A stretch of DNA of 64,000 nucleotides from Azospirillum tabaci (GTDB lineage: Bacteria > Pseudomonadota > Alphaproteobacteria > Azospirillales > Azospirillaceae), in assembly GCF_014596085.1 (NCBI RefSeq), contig NZ_JACCJY010000001.1, forward strand, positions 1 to 64,000, written 5' to 3'. Below the pieces are notes generated by a model. The model had not been told where the DNA came from. It searched no databases and worked only from the letters and a program-made list of their open reading frames with translations. The position numbers and the translations under genes are program-made. Positions 29,706 through 38,860 of the stretch are shown in pieces. The stretch's first letter is position 1. Every line of letters starts with the position of its first letter.

Positions 29706-30044
29706 GCGGCTAAGTGGCGCTCTTCGGACGGTGCCTGGGCTGGGCACATCCCCAGGGTTAGCCGTACTTGAAGTCCCCTCTCCCCTCTGGGGAGAGGGTT
29801 AGGGTGAGGGGGTTGCGCTTGTGCCGGACCTACCGCCACGCGCAACCCCCTCACCGGCCCTTTGGGCCACCCTCTCCCCGCAGGGAGAGGGTTATGAAGA
29901 TCGATCGCGCTTGCCTGGGCATTTCGGCCCGCGCGTTAATCTTTTGTGACGCCCGCTCACCGGCTATGCGGGATGGTGTAAAAGCGGAGTTCCGTCCCCC
30001 CAACCATCTTCCTGCCGTCCGTCCGACGCACGAAAGCGCCGATC
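29706..30044. other. Intergenic region with GC-rich repeat, upstream of phoR
   Basis: Apart from the palindromic repeat at 29774-29893 I see no gene in this 339-base stretch. The last 150 bases before phoR have somewhat lower GC and probably hold its promoter; no clear sigma70 pair or Pho box is visible. Confidence 0.5.
29774..29893. repeat. GC-rich palindromic intergenic repeat (paired units in opposite orientation)
   Basis: A left unit (CCCTCTCCCC-tct-GGGGAGAGGG followed by TTAGGGTGAGGGGGTTGCGC) is mirrored by a right unit (GCGCAACCCCCTCACC ... CCCTCTCCCCGCAGGGAGAGGG). Both inner hairpins and the large outer one can form. This is the most complete member of the family and resembles BIME arrangement. 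Confidence 0.85.
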
Positions 30045-31550
30045 ATGACCCCCAAGCCGATGCCGCCCCTCCGGTTGATCCTCGCCGCCGCGCTGGTGCT
30101 GGCCCCGCTGCTGCCGGCCCTGTGGTGGCTGTGGCGGCAGGGGGCCATCGGTCCGGCGGTGGCGGTGCTGGGCGGACTGGCCGGGATCGGCGGGGTGGCG
30201 CTGATGCTTCAGCTCTATTTCCGCGACCTGCGGACAGTGGCCGCCCACGCCGCACAGCTCGCCGCCGGCCCGACGGAGCCGGTCCCGCCCTTGCCCGTCA
30301 CCGCCTCCGGGCCGGTGCGGGCGGCGGCGGCAGCGGCGGTGCGGCTGCACCGGGTGATGAACGCCCGCACCGAACTGGCGCTGGCCCAGCTCGAAGCCAA
30401 CGAATCCATCATCGAGGCGCTGCACGACCCGCTGGTCCTGGTCGGGGCGGAGCGGCAGGTGGCGCGGGCCAACCAGGCGGCGCGCGCCCTGTTCGGCGAC
30501 CGCATCCTCGACCGCGACCTCGCCGCCTCGCTGCGCAACCCGGCGGTGCTGGAAGCGGTGGACGCGGTGCTGAAGGGCGGCGCATCGCGCATCCTGGAAT
30601 TCAGCCTGCCGGTGCCGGTGGAGCGCATGTTCGAGGTTCGGGTCAAGCCCTTCCAGCGGCGCGTCCCCCGCCCGGCCCCCGGCGAGAACGAGGTGCCCGC
30701 CGGAAGCGTGCCGGGGCGGATGGTCATCCTGACGCTGCACGACATCACCGCGCTGCGCCGGTCGGAGCAGATGCGCGCCGACTTCATCGCCAACGCCAGC
30801 CACGAGCTGCGCACGCCGCTGTCCTCCCTGCTCGGCTTCATCGAGACGCTGCGCGGCCCCGCCCGCGAGGATCTGGAGGCGCACGAGCGCTTCCTGTCGA
30901 TCATGCAGGACCAGGCCAGCCGGATGGCCCGCCTCGTCAACGACCTGCTGTCGCTGTCGCGGATCGAGCTGGACGAGCACATGCCGCCCGCCGGCAAGGT
31001 CGATGTGCTGGACCGGCTGGACGGGGTTATGGCGGCGCTGGAGCTGAAGGCGGCCAGCCGCCGCATCCGCCTGACGCTGGAGGCGCCGGACGGCCTGCCC
31101 GCGGTGATCGGCGACGAGGACCAACTCACCCAGGTCTTCCAGAACCTCGTCAGCAACGCGATCAAATACACGCGCGAAAACACCGACGTGACCGTCGCCG
31201 TGTCGCTCGCCGACGGCATGGCGGTCGGGGTGTCCGGCCCCGCGGGACGCGCCGGCCGGGGGATGCCGATGGTCGCCGTCGCCGTGCGCGACCAGGGGGA
31301 GGGCATCGCCCGCACCCACCTGCCGCGCCTGACCGAGCGCTTCTACCGGGTCGACGCCGCGCGGTCGCGGGCCATGGGCGGCACCGGGCTGGGGCTGGCC
31401 ATCGTCAAGCACATCGTGAACCGCCACCGCGGCCGCCTGACCATCGAAAGCGCGGTCGGGGTGGGCAGCACCTTCACGGTCTATCTGCCGGCGGCGTCGG
31501 AGGAGTCGGGAGAGGGCCGCGCCGCGGAGCCCGTGCGGCGCCAAGCCTAA
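30045..31550 (+). CDS. phoR: Phosphate regulon sensor histidine kinase PhoR
   Basis: Membrane kinase that phosphorylates PhoB under phosphate limitation. It is 501 aa with two N-terminal transmembrane helices (about 9-28 and 36-60), a PAS-like domain (about 115-235), a HisKA motif NASHELRTPLSSLLGF with His253, and a complete HATPase domain (NAIKYT, GEGIARTHL, GGTGLGLAIVKHI). The order phoR-pstSCAB-phoU-phoB differs from E. coli but is common in alphaproteobacteria. No Pho box is visible upstream of phoR itself. Confidence 0.92.
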   Translation: MTPKPMPPLRLILAAALVLAPLLPALWWLWRQGAIGPAVAVLGGLAGIGGVALMLQLYFRDLRTVAAHAAQLAAGPTEPVPPLPVTASGPVRAAAAAAVRLHRVMNARTELALAQLEANESIIEALHDPLVLVGAERQVARANQAARALFGDRILDRDLAASLRNPAVLEAVDAVLKGGASRILEFSLPVPVERMFEVRVKPFQRRVPRPAPGENEVPAGSVPGRMVILTLHDITALRRSEQMRADFIANASHELRTPLSSLLGFIETLRGPAREDLEAHERFLSIMQDQASRMARLVNDLLSLSRIELDEHMPPAGKVDVLDRLDGVMAALELKAASRRIRLTLEAPDGLPAVIGDEDQLTQVFQNLVSNAIKYTRENTDVTVAVSLADGMAVGVSGPAGRAGRGMPMVAVAVRDQGEGIARTHLPRLTERFYRVDAARSRAMGGTGLGLAIVKHIVNRHRGRLTIESAVGVGSTFTVYLPAASEESGEGRAAEPVRRQA

Positions 31551-31590
31551 AGGTTGCGGCTACCCCGTCAGGCGTGACCGAAAGTGGGCG

Positions 31591-31634
31591 TCGTCACGAA
31601 ACTGTCATAAAACCGTAATCAACGCGTCGCGGAC
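31591..31634 (+). promoter_or_regulatory. Pho box cluster upstream of pstS
   Basis: The 18-base site at 31602-31619 reads CTGTCATAAAACCGTAAT, a close match to the PhoB consensus of two CTGTCAT repeats on an 11-base period. Units with the same period flank it (TCGTCACGAAA at 31591 and GCGTCGCGGAC at 31624), and a poor -10 (TAGTGT) follows at 31641. Two PhoB dimers could bind in tandem. Confidence 0.85.
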
Positions 31635-31741
31635 CCCGACTAGTGTCCGCCCCGCAAGCCGCCCGCCCCTGGGGGAAGCGGCACGGGGTTGGACCATCGC
31701 GTTCCCCGGAAAAGGGGCAACCGGACCATCGGAGGGATACC

Positions 31742-32785
31742 GTGAATTCCAAGAAGCTCGCCGTCACCGCCGCCGCGGTCGTCGCCATGACCGCCGCCTT
31801 CGCGGGTGCTGCGAACGCCCAGTCGCGCGACCAGATCCGCGCCGTCGGCTCCTCGACCGTGTTCCCGTTCACCACGGCGGTTGCCGAGGCCTTCGGCAAG
31901 GGCGGCAAGTTCAAGACCCCGGTCGTCGAGTCGACCGGCACCGGTGGTGGCCTGAAGCTGTTCTGCGCGGGCGTCGGCCCGCAGCACCCGGACGTGGCGA
32001 ACGCCTCGCGCCGCATCAAGAAGTCCGAGGTCGAGCAGTGCGCCGCCAACGGCGTCGCCCAGATCACCGAGCTGAAGATCGGCTACGACGGCATCGCGCT
32101 GGCCTATTCCAAGCAGGCCCCGCACACCGACCTGACCACCCAGGTCCTGTGGAAGGCCCTGGCCAAGGACGTGCCGGTGGACGGCAAGATGGTCGCCAAC
32201 CCCTACAAGAAGTGGTCGGACATCGACCCGAAGCTCCCGAACAAGGAGATCGAGGTTCTCGGCCCGCCCCCGACGTCCGGCACCCGCGACAGCTTCAACG
32301 AGCTGGTGATGCTCGAAGGCTGCAAGAAGGTCGCCGAGGTGAAGACCATCGTCGCCGACGAGAAGGCCCGTGAAAAGGCCTGCATGACCATCCGCGAGGA
32401 CGGCGGCTACGTCGAGGCCGGCGAGAACGACAACCTGATCGTCCAGAAGCTGACCGCCAACCCCGACGCCTTCGGCGTGTTCGGCTACAGCTTCTACGAC
32501 CAGAACCGCGACAAGCTCCAGACCGCCAAGATGGACGGCGTCGAACTGTCGCCGGAAGCGGTCCAGGCCGGCAAGTACGAGCTGTCGCGCCCGCTGTACA
32601 TCTACATCAAGAACGCCCACGCCGGCGTCATCCCCGGCATCCGCGAGCTGGTCGCCGAGTTCACCTCGGAGCGCGCGATGGGCGAGGACGGCTACCTGTC
32701 CGACAAGGGTCTGATCTCCCTGCCGAAGGCGGAGCGCGACGCCGCCCGCACCTCGGCGACCAACCTGACCCCGCTCCAGCTCTGA
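31742..32785 (+). CDS. pstS: Phosphate ABC transporter substrate-binding protein PstS
   Basis: Periplasmic phosphate receptor of 347 aa. GTG 31742 was chosen: a GGAGGG ribosome site precedes it and it yields a clean signal peptide (about 1-25, ending AGAANA). The mature protein begins QSRDQIRAVGSSTVFPFTTAV with the GSSTVFP phosphate-binding loop, and the PPTSGTRDSFNEL loop follows near residue 178. It is preceded by a Pho box and followed by a hairpin that could favour its excess over the permease subunits. Confidence 0.95.
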   Translation: MNSKKLAVTAAAVVAMTAAFAGAANAQSRDQIRAVGSSTVFPFTTAVAEAFGKGGKFKTPVVESTGTGGGLKLFCAGVGPQHPDVANASRRIKKSEVEQCAANGVAQITELKIGYDGIALAYSKQAPHTDLTTQVLWKALAKDVPVDGKMVANPYKKWSDIDPKLPNKEIEVLGPPPTSGTRDSFNELVMLEGCKKVAEVKTIVADEKAREKACMTIREDGGYVEAGENDNLIVQKLTANPDAFGVFGYSFYDQNRDKLQTAKMDGVELSPEAVQAGKYELSRPLYIYIKNAHAGVIPGIRELVAEFTSERAMGEDGYLSDKGLISLPKAERDAARTSATNLTPLQL

Positions 32786-32797
32786 CCGGCTGACGGG

Positions 32798-32835
32798 ACC
32801 GGCGGCTCTCCCCGGAGGGCCGCCGGTTTCCCGTT
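32798..32835 (+). terminator. Attenuator-like hairpin between pstS and pstC
   Basis: ACCGGCGGC (32798-32806) pairs with GCCGCCGGT (32819-32827), and the loop itself pairs CTCC with GGAG. A short T-containing tail (TTCCCGTTTG) follows. It may partly stop transcription or protect the pstS message from 3' decay. Confidence 0.7.
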
Positions 32836-32877
32836 TGTGCCAGGAGCCCGTTTTCAGCCCATTTCCGGCGGTTTCGC

Positions 32878-34260
32878 ATGCAGCTCACGGTACTGCTCAT
32901 CATTCTGGCCCTGCTCACAGTGATCGGTTACCAGATGGGCCGGTCGCGTGCCGTCGCCTCCGTCGGCGGCCGCATCGTCGAGCTTCATTCGGTGCCGTCC
33001 TACCACGGCTTCTACGTCGCCCTCTGGGCGGGGCTTCCGGCCCTGCTGCTCTTCGCCTTCTGGGGGGCGTCCGAAGGCTGGCTGGTCATGCAGATGGTCC
33101 TGTCCGGCCTGCCGGATCGGCTGGTCAACGGCGACGCCCAGGCGCTCGGCCTGCTGCGCGCCGACATCCTGAACCTCGCCCACGGCGTCGCTACGGGCCG
33201 CGAGCCCGATCCGGAGGTCGTCGCCGCGGCGGAGCGCTATCTGCGGCTGCACGCGCTCGGCGACTGGAGCCTTCTGGTCATCGGCTGCTGCATCGCCATC
33301 GGCGGCCTGCTCTACGCCCGCGGCCGGATCGACCCCGACCTGCGCGCCCGCAACCGGGTGGAGCGCACGGTCAACATCGCGCTGGTCATCTGCTCGCTGG
33401 TCGCCATCCTGACCACGATCGGTATCGTGCTGTCGCTTCTGTTCGAGGCGATCCGCTTCTTCGCGGTGGTCAACCCGCTGGACTTCCTGTTCGGGACGCA
33501 CTGGAGCCCGCAGATGGCCATGCGCGCCGACCAGGTGGGCTCCAGCGGCTCCTTCGGCGCGATCCCGCTGTTCGCCGGCACGCTGCTGATCACCGGCATC
33601 GCCATGGCGGTGGCGGTTCCGGTCGGGCTGATGGCGGCCATCTTCATGTCGGAATACGCCAGCCCGGGCCTGCGCACCTGGCTGAAGCCGATCCTGGAGG
33701 TGCTGGCCGGCATCCCGACCGTGGTCTACGGCTTCTTCGCCGCCCTGACCATGGCGCCCTTCGTCCGCGACCTGGGCAACAGCCTGGGGCTGAGCGTCAG
33801 CTCCGAATCGGCGCTGGCCGCCGGCTTCGTGATGGGCGTGATGATCATCCCCTTCGTCAGCTCGCTGTCGGACGACGTCATCAACGCGGTGCCGCAGAGC
33901 TTGCGCGACGGCTCCTACGGGCTGGGCGCCACCAAGTCGGAGACGATCCGGCTGGTCGTGCTGCCCGCCGCCCTGCCGGGCATCGTCGCCGCCATCATGC
34001 TGGCGGTCAGCCGCGCCATCGGCGAGACGATGATCGTCACCATGGCCGCCGGCCTCACCGCCAACCTGACCGCCAACCCGCTGGACGCCGTGACCACGGT
34101 GACGACGCAGATCGCCACGCTGCTGGTCGGCGACCAGGAGTTCGACAGCCCCAAGACGCTGTCGGCCTTCGGGCTGGGCCTCGTCCTGTTCGTCGTGACC
34201 CTCACCCTCAACATGGTCGCCCTCCGGGTGGTCCAGAAGTATCGAGAGAAATATGACTGA
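32878..34260 (+). CDS. pstC: Phosphate ABC transporter permease PstC
   Basis: Inner-membrane permease, 460 aa, longer than the 320 aa E. coli protein because of an N-terminal region of about 170 residues with extra helices, as is usual in alphaproteobacteria. The conserved core begins around residue 200, with the loop LRDGSYGLGATKSETIRLVV near residue 342. The stop overlaps the start of pstA by 8 bases, indicating translational coupling. Confidence 0.93.
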   Translation: MQLTVLLIILALLTVIGYQMGRSRAVASVGGRIVELHSVPSYHGFYVALWAGLPALLLFAFWGASEGWLVMQMVLSGLPDRLVNGDAQALGLLRADILNLAHGVATGREPDPEVVAAAERYLRLHALGDWSLLVIGCCIAIGGLLYARGRIDPDLRARNRVERTVNIALVICSLVAILTTIGIVLSLLFEAIRFFAVVNPLDFLFGTHWSPQMAMRADQVGSSGSFGAIPLFAGTLLITGIAMAVAVPVGLMAAIFMSEYASPGLRTWLKPILEVLAGIPTVVYGFFAALTMAPFVRDLGNSLGLSVSSESALAAGFVMGVMIIPFVSSLSDDVINAVPQSLRDGSYGLGATKSETIRLVVLPAALPGIVAAIMLAVSRAIGETMIVTMAAGLTANLTANPLDAVTTVTTQIATLLVGDQEFDSPKTLSAFGLGLVLFVVTLTLNMVALRVVQKYREKYD

Positions 34261-35551
34261 CCTCGTGGAACAGGATACGCGGGCCATGTCGGTCGCCGTC
34301 ACCAAGTCGCGCTACCAGAGCGAGGAATTCTCCGCCCGCCTGCGCCGCCGCTACGCCGCGGAGCGCCGGTTCCGGATCGCCGGGATGCTCGCCGTCGGGA
34401 TCGCGTCTCTGATGCTGGTGGTTCTGCTCGGCTCCATCGTCAGTAAGGGCTACACCGCCTTCTGGCAGGCGCAGATCCGGCTGGAGGTGACTCTGGACAA
34501 GCAGCAGGTCGAGGAACGGAACTACACCGCCCTCGTCCGGCAGGCGCTTTACGCCCAGGTCCCGGCGGCCACCGACCGCGCCACCCGCCGCTTGCTGAAC
34601 GACCTGCTGTCCTCCGGCGCGCCGTACGAGCTGGAGGCGATGGTCAACGCCAACCCCTCCATCGTCGGCACCACGCAGACGGTCTGGGTCCGCGCCGATG
34701 ACGAGATCGACCAGTTCATGAAGGGCTTCATCCGGCGCGACGTGCCGGAAGCCGAGCGCCGGCTGAGCGACGTCAAGATCGCCGCCATCGACGCGCTGGT
34801 CGCCAAGGGGTCGATCCGCAGCACCTTCAACACCACCCTGTTCACCGCCGGCGACAGCCGCGAGCCGGAACAGGCGGGCATTCTCGGGGCCGTCGTCGGC
34901 TCCGCCCTGACGCTGGTGGTGACCATGCTGCTGTCGGTGCCCATCGGCATCGCCGCCGCGGTCTATCTGGAGGAGTTCGCGCCGAAGAACCGCTGGACCG
35001 ACCTGATCGAGGTCAACATCAACAACCTCGCCGCGGTGCCCTCGATCATCTTCGGTCTGCTCGGTCTGGCGGTGTTCCTCGGCTTCTTCGGGCTGCCGCG
35101 CTCCGCCCCGCTGGTCGGCGGTCTGGTGATGGCGCTGATGACCCTGCCGGTCATCATCATCGCCTCGCGCGTCGCGCTGAAGGCGGTGCCGCCGTCGATC
35201 CGCGAGGCGGCGCTGGGCGTCGGCGCCTCGCCGCTGCAGACGGTGACGCACCACGTCCTGCCGCTGGCCCTGCCGGGCATCCTGACCGGCACCATCATCG
35301 GCATGGCCCGCGCGCTGGGCGAGACGGCGCCGCTGCTGATGATCGGCATGGTGGCCTTCATCGTGGACATCCCGGGCGGCCTGACCGACAGCGCCACGGC
35401 CATCCCGGTGCAGATCTACATGTGGGCGGACAGCCCCGAGCGGGCCTTCACGGAGCGCACCTCCGCGGCGATCCTGATCCTGCTCGCCTTCCTCATCCTG
35501 ATGAACGGCCTGGCCGTCTTCCTGCGCAAGAAATTCGAGAGGCGTTGGTAA
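34253..35551 (+). CDS. pstA: Phosphate ABC transporter permease PstA
   Basis: Second permease subunit, 432 aa. It has a long N-terminal region (about 1-210) with one transmembrane helix and a periplasmic insertion (including the [12 protein letters not shown] stretch), followed by the permease core with [21 protein letters not shown] near residues 320-340. The extended form is typical of alphaproteobacterial PstA. The gene starts inside pstC and ends 4 bases before pstB. Confidence 0.93.
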   Translation: MTDLVEQDTRAMSVAVTKSRYQSEEFSARLRRRYAAERRFRIAGMLAVGIASLMLVVLLGSIVSKGYTAFWQAQIRLEVTLDKQQVEERNYTALVRQALYAQVPAATDRATRRLLNDLLSSGAPYELEAMVNANPSIVGTTQTVWVRADDEIDQFMKGFIRRDVPEAERRLSDVKIAAIDALVAKGSIRSTFNTTLFTAGDSREPEQAGILGAVVGSALTLVVTMLLSVPIGIAAAVYLEEFAPKNRWTDLIEVNINNLAAVPSIIFGLLGLAVFLGFFGLPRSAPLVGGLVMALMTLPVIIIASRVALKAVPPSIREAALGVGASPLQTVTHHVLPLALPGILTGTIIGMARALGETAPLLMIGMVAFIVDIPGGLTDSATAIPVQIYMWADSPERAFTERTSAAILILLAFLILMNGLAVFLRKKFERRW

Positions 35552-35555
35552 ACCC

Positions 35556-36374
35556 ATGAGCGTCCAGACCCACATCCCGGCCACGGCCATGGCTTCGCGT
35601 CCCGCCGCCGGCATCCACGGCACCAAGATGGTCGCCCGCGACGTCAAGGTGTTCTACGGGGCCAAGCAGGCGCTCAAGGGCATCAACCTGGAGATCCAGG
35701 AAAACCGCGTGATGGCGCTGATCGGCCCGTCCGGCTGCGGCAAGTCGACGTTCCTGCGCTGCCTGAACCGCATGAACGACACCATCGAGAACTGCCGCGT
35801 CGAGGGGCTGATCGCGCTCGACGGCGAGGACGTCTACGGCAAGTCGATCGACGCCGTGCAGCTCCGCGCCCGCGTCGGCATGGTCTTCCAGAAGCCGAAC
35901 CCGTTCCCGAAGTCGATCTACGACAACATCGCCTACGGCCCGCGCATCCACGGCATCGCCAGCCACCGCGACGAGATGGACGAGATCGTCCAGACCTCGC
36001 TGAAGCGCGCCGGCCTGTGGAACGAGGTGAAGGACCGCCTGCGCGAGCCGGGCACCGGCCTGTCCGGCGGCCAGCAGCAGCGCCTGTGCATCGCCCGCGC
36101 CATCGCCGTCAGCCCCGAGGTGATCCTGATGGACGAGCCCTGCTCGGCGCTCGACCCCATCGCGACGGCCCACATCGAGGAGCTGATCGACGAGCTGCGC
36201 GAGAACTACACGATCGTCATCGTCACCCACAACATGCAGCAGGCGGCCCGCGTCTCCCAGAAGACCGCCTTCTTCCATCTGGGCGACATGGTGGAGTGCG
36301 ACGACACCGAAGAGATCTTCACCAACCCGCGGGACGAGCGCACCCAGGGCTACATCACCGGCCGCTACGGCTGA
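35556..36374 (+). CDS. pstB: Phosphate ABC transporter ATP-binding protein PstB
   Basis: ATPase of the Pst system, 272 aa. Walker [20 protein letters not shown] near residue 53 with the PstB-specific LNRMND continuation, the Q-loop [15 protein letters not shown], signature [15 protein letters not shown] and Walker [14 protein letters not shown] are all intact. Length and motifs leave no doubt. It is followed by phoU after 45 bases. Confidence 0.97.
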   Translation: MSVQTHIPATAMASRPAAGIHGTKMVARDVKVFYGAKQALKGINLEIQENRVMALIGPSGCGKSTFLRCLNRMNDTIENCRVEGLIALDGEDVYGKSIDAVQLRARVGMVFQKPNPFPKSIYDNIAYGPRIHGIASHRDEMDEIVQTSLKRAGLWNEVKDRLREPGTGLSGGQQQRLCIARAIAVSPEVILMDEPCSALDPIATAHIEELIDELRENYTIVIVTHNMQQAARVSQKTAFFHLGDMVECDDTEEIFTNPRDERTQGYITGRYG

Positions 36375-36419
36375 TCTCCCGCCTCGCCGCGAATCCTCCA
36401 TCAGCGAAGGACGTGAAGC

Positions 36420-37220
36420 ATGAGCACCGAACACATCGTGCGCTCCTTCGCGCACGAACTTGAGCGCCTGTCCAACCTGATCACCCAGATGGGCGGCGTC
36501 GCAGAGGCGCAGGTGGACGCCGCCGTGAAGGCGGTGGCCCGCCGCGACGTCGCGCTGGCCGCCCAGGTCATGCAGGCCGACCAGCGCATCGACGCCTACG
36601 AGCGCGACATCGACGCCGAGGCCGTGCGGCTGCTCGCCCTGCGCCAGCCGCTGGCCCAGGACCTGCGCGAGATCGTGTCGGCGCTGAAGATCGCGTCGGA
36701 CCTGGAGCGGATCGGCGACTACGCCTCCAACATCGCCAAGCGCTCGCTGGCACTGGCCCAGGTGCCGGTGGTCCGCCCGGCGGTGGCCATCCCGCGCATG
36801 GGGCGGCTGGTCGAGTCGATCATGAAGGACGTGCTGGACGCCTACATCGAGCGCGACGTCCAGCGCGCCATCGCCGCCTGGGAACGCGACGAGGAGCTGG
36901 ACGACCTCTACACCAGCCTGTTCCGCGAAGTCCTCACCTACATGATGGAGGACCCGCGCAACATCACGCCCTGCACGCACCTGCTGTTCATGGCGAAGAA
37001 CCTGGAACGGATCGGCGACCACGCCACCAACATCGCCGAGACCATCCATTATCTGGTGGTCGGGACGACGCTGCGCGCGGCGCGTCCGAAGAACGACGGC
37101 AGCAGCTTCGCCGTGGTCGAGCCGGACGGTTCGGTCATGGATGCGGCCACGGAGGCTGTGGAACGGGGATTGCCGCGGGACGGCGGCCCGGATAACGATG
37201 GAGCGGGACATGCCGCGTGA
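36420..37220 (+). CDS. phoU: Phosphate signalling protein PhoU
   Basis: Cytoplasmic negative regulator linking Pst activity to PhoR. It is 266 aa, all helical, with the two PhoU repeats marked by KIASDLERIGDYASNIAKR (about residues 82-100) and KNLERIGDHATNIAETIHYL (about 190-210), each carrying the ExxxD metal-binding motif. The C-terminal 40 residues are a low-conservation tail. The phoB start is 32 bases downstream. Confidence 0.96.
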   Translation: MSTEHIVRSFAHELERLSNLITQMGGVAEAQVDAAVKAVARRDVALAAQVMQADQRIDAYERDIDAEAVRLLALRQPLAQDLREIVSALKIASDLERIGDYASNIAKRSLALAQVPVVRPAVAIPRMGRLVESIMKDVLDAYIERDVQRAIAAWERDEELDDLYTSLFREVLTYMMEDPRNITPCTHLLFMAKNLERIGDHATNIAETIHYLVVGTTLRAARPKNDGSSFAVVEPDGSVMDAATEAVERGLPRDGGPDNDGAGHAA

Positions 37221-37251
37221 CGGCGATACGCGCAGTGGGAGCGGGACAAGC

Positions 37252-37956
37252 ATGAATTCGGCGCTGAAGCCGCTCGTTCTCATCGTCGAGGACGAAGCCG
37301 ACATCGTGACGCTGCTGAAGTACAATCTGGAGAAGGAAGGCTTCCGCGTGAACGCCGCCACCGACGGCGAGGAAGCCCTTCTTCTGGCCGGGGAGCAGAC
37401 GCCGAACATCGTCCTGCTCGACTGGATGCTGCCGCTGATGTCGGGCCTGGAGGTTTGCCGGCAGATGCGCCGCAACAGCAAGATGCGCGACATCCCGATC
37501 ATCATGCTGACCGCCCGCGGCGAGGAGGCGGACCGCGTGCGCGGCCTGAATTCCGGCGCGGACGACTACATCACCAAGCCCTTCTCCCCGACCGAGCTGG
37601 TCGCCCGCATGCGCGCCGTCCTGCGCCGCTCGGCTCCCGGCATGACCGACGAGACGCTGCAGTTCGCCGACGTGACCATGGATCTGGCCGCCCACCGGGT
37701 GCGCCGCAACGGGCGCGACGTGCATCTGGGGCCGACCGAGTTCCGCCTGCTGCGCCATTTCATGCAGCACCCCGGCCGTGTCTTCTCGCGCGAACAGCTT
37801 CTCGACGTGGTGTGGGGGCACGACGTCTATGTCGAGCCGCGCACCGTCGACGTTCACATCCGCCGCTTGCGCAAGGCGATGAACGAGGAGACGGAGATGG
37901 ACCTGATCCGCACCGTCCGCTCGGCCGGCTACGCGCTGGACAGCAAGTCCATCTGA
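37252..37956 (+). CDS. phoB: Phosphate regulon response regulator PhoB
   Basis: OmpR-family regulator of 234 aa that binds Pho boxes such as the one at 31602. The receiver has the acidic pair in VEDEAD, the phosphoacceptor Asp57 in LLDWMLP, and Lys in ITKPFSP. The winged-helix DNA-binding domain (about 130-234) shows LGPTEFRLLRHFMQHPGRVFSR and RTVDVHIRRLRKAM. ATG 37252 has a GGGAGCGGG ribosome site; upstream in-frame starts within the phoU end are less likely. Confidence 0.95.
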   Translation: MNSALKPLVLIVEDEADIVTLLKYNLEKEGFRVNAATDGEEALLLAGEQTPNIVLLDWMLPLMSGLEVCRQMRRNSKMRDIPIIMLTARGEEADRVRGLNSGADDYITKPFSPTELVARMRAVLRRSAPGMTDETLQFADVTMDLAAHRVRRNGRDVHLGPTEFRLLRHFMQHPGRVFSREQLLDVVWGHDVYVEPRTVDVHIRRLRKAMNEETEMDLIRTVRSAGYALDSKSI

Positions 37957-37974
37957 GCGGCGGGAATTTTGGGG

Positions 37975-38096
37975 GACAACAGGGTCTGCACGGATTTCAC
38001 GGATTTTTTTATCCGTGCGCAGCTCGTACCCGATCGGTCAGCCAGCGCCGAGCAAGCCCAAAGAAATCCGTGAGATCCGTGTAAATTCTGTTGTCC
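37975..38096. repeat. Long imperfect inverted repeat downstream of phoB
   Basis: A left arm (ACAACAGGGTCTGCACGGAT and continuing to about 38007) and a right arm ending ATTCTGTTGT (about 38064-38096) are complementary over about 32 bases with few mismatches. They are built from ACGGATTTCACGGATT-type half repeats. It may be a terminator for the pst-pho unit or a small repetitive element. Confidence 0.65.
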
Positions 38097-38119
38097 GCCG
38101 AGAATCCGGAAACCCGCTT

Positions 38120-38401
38120 TTACCCTTCCAGCAACCCCACCGCCTCCCGCAGGATCGCCACCTTCGGGCCGAAGCGCTTTGCCAGGTCGCTGTCCTCGAT
38201 GAAGCCGATCATCACGCGCAGGGCGTGCGCCACCCGCGGGGCGAGATCGGGATGCGCCGTCACATGCTGCGCCAGATGGGCCAGCGCGTCCCGGTAGGGC
38301 CGGCCCTCGAAACCCTCCGCGGCGATCGCCTCGAAGCGGTTCGCGTACTCGATCACCAGACTGTGGTCCATTGGGCTGTGGTCGTCGGTCATCGCGCTCA
38401 C
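38120..38401 (-). CDS. Small conserved protein in the DsrE-MoeB unit, unknown function
   Basis: 93 aa starting at GTG 38401, which overlaps the stop of the DsrE-like gene (GTGA), so it is translationally coupled. The sequence is helical with no cysteine, signal or membrane segment (RPYRDALAHLAQHVTAHPDLAP in the middle). I do not recognise a family. Its coupling suggests a job with the DsrE-like protein and the MoeB-like adenylyltransferase upstream; this is inference from position only. Confidence 0.72.
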   Translation of the reverse strand: MSAMTDDHSPMDHSLVIEYANRFEAIAAEGFEGRPYRDALAHLAQHVTAHPDLAPRVAHALRVMIGFIEDSDLAKRFGPKVAILREAVGLLEG

Positions 38402-38835
38402 ACGAAGAGGATCGCGCCGGTCTTCGGCGCGTCGTTCAGGAAGGTGACGACGCCGCCGGTCTTCACCGGCACGTCGGGGCGCAGAGGGGCGCCAACAGGC
38501 AGGCCGAGCGCGCGCAACCCCATCTCGCAGGCCATCACCGTGACCTTGAGCATCACGCAGGCTTCCAGCAACTCCTCGAAGCCGGCCAGCCCGTTGGCGG
38601 TGAAGGCGGCGTCGCGCTCCGCCGGGCGGCTGCCGTCGTCGGCGGGGTCCAGCCGGTGCCAGCCCGGCGCGCCGTCCGCGTCCTCGGCCAGCAGCGTGTT
38701 CAGGGCGCGGCCGGTGAAGAACAGCGTGACCTTGCGGTTGGTCGCCGCCGCGGCGCTGGCCATCACCAGGGCGTAGTGAACCCGGTCGAAGCCACCCGCG
38801 AACAGGACGATGGACAGGGTCTCGGGACCTTCCAT
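38398..38835 (-). CDS. DsrE/DsrF-like sulfur-relay family protein
   Basis: 145 aa with the DsrE-type alpha/beta fold: a first strand SIVLFAGGFDRVHYAL, then VTLFFTGRALNTLL, and a conserved cysteine in VMACEMGLRALGL near residue 100, the position used for persulfide transfer in this family. It lies 25 bases downstream of the MoeB/ThiF-like gene and overlaps the next small gene. A role as sulfur carrier or in peroxiredoxin-like chemistry is plausible; the exact pathway is not shown. Confidence 0.82.
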   Translation of the reverse strand: MEGPETLSIVLFAGGFDRVHYALVMASAAAATNRKVTLFFTGRALNTLLAEDADGAPGWHRLDPADDGSRPAERDAAFTANGLAGFEELLEACVMLKVTVMACEMGLRALGLPVGAPLRPDVPVKTGGVVTFLNDAPKTGAILFV

Positions 38836-38860
38836 GGGTCAGGGCTCTCCCAAGCGCCGG

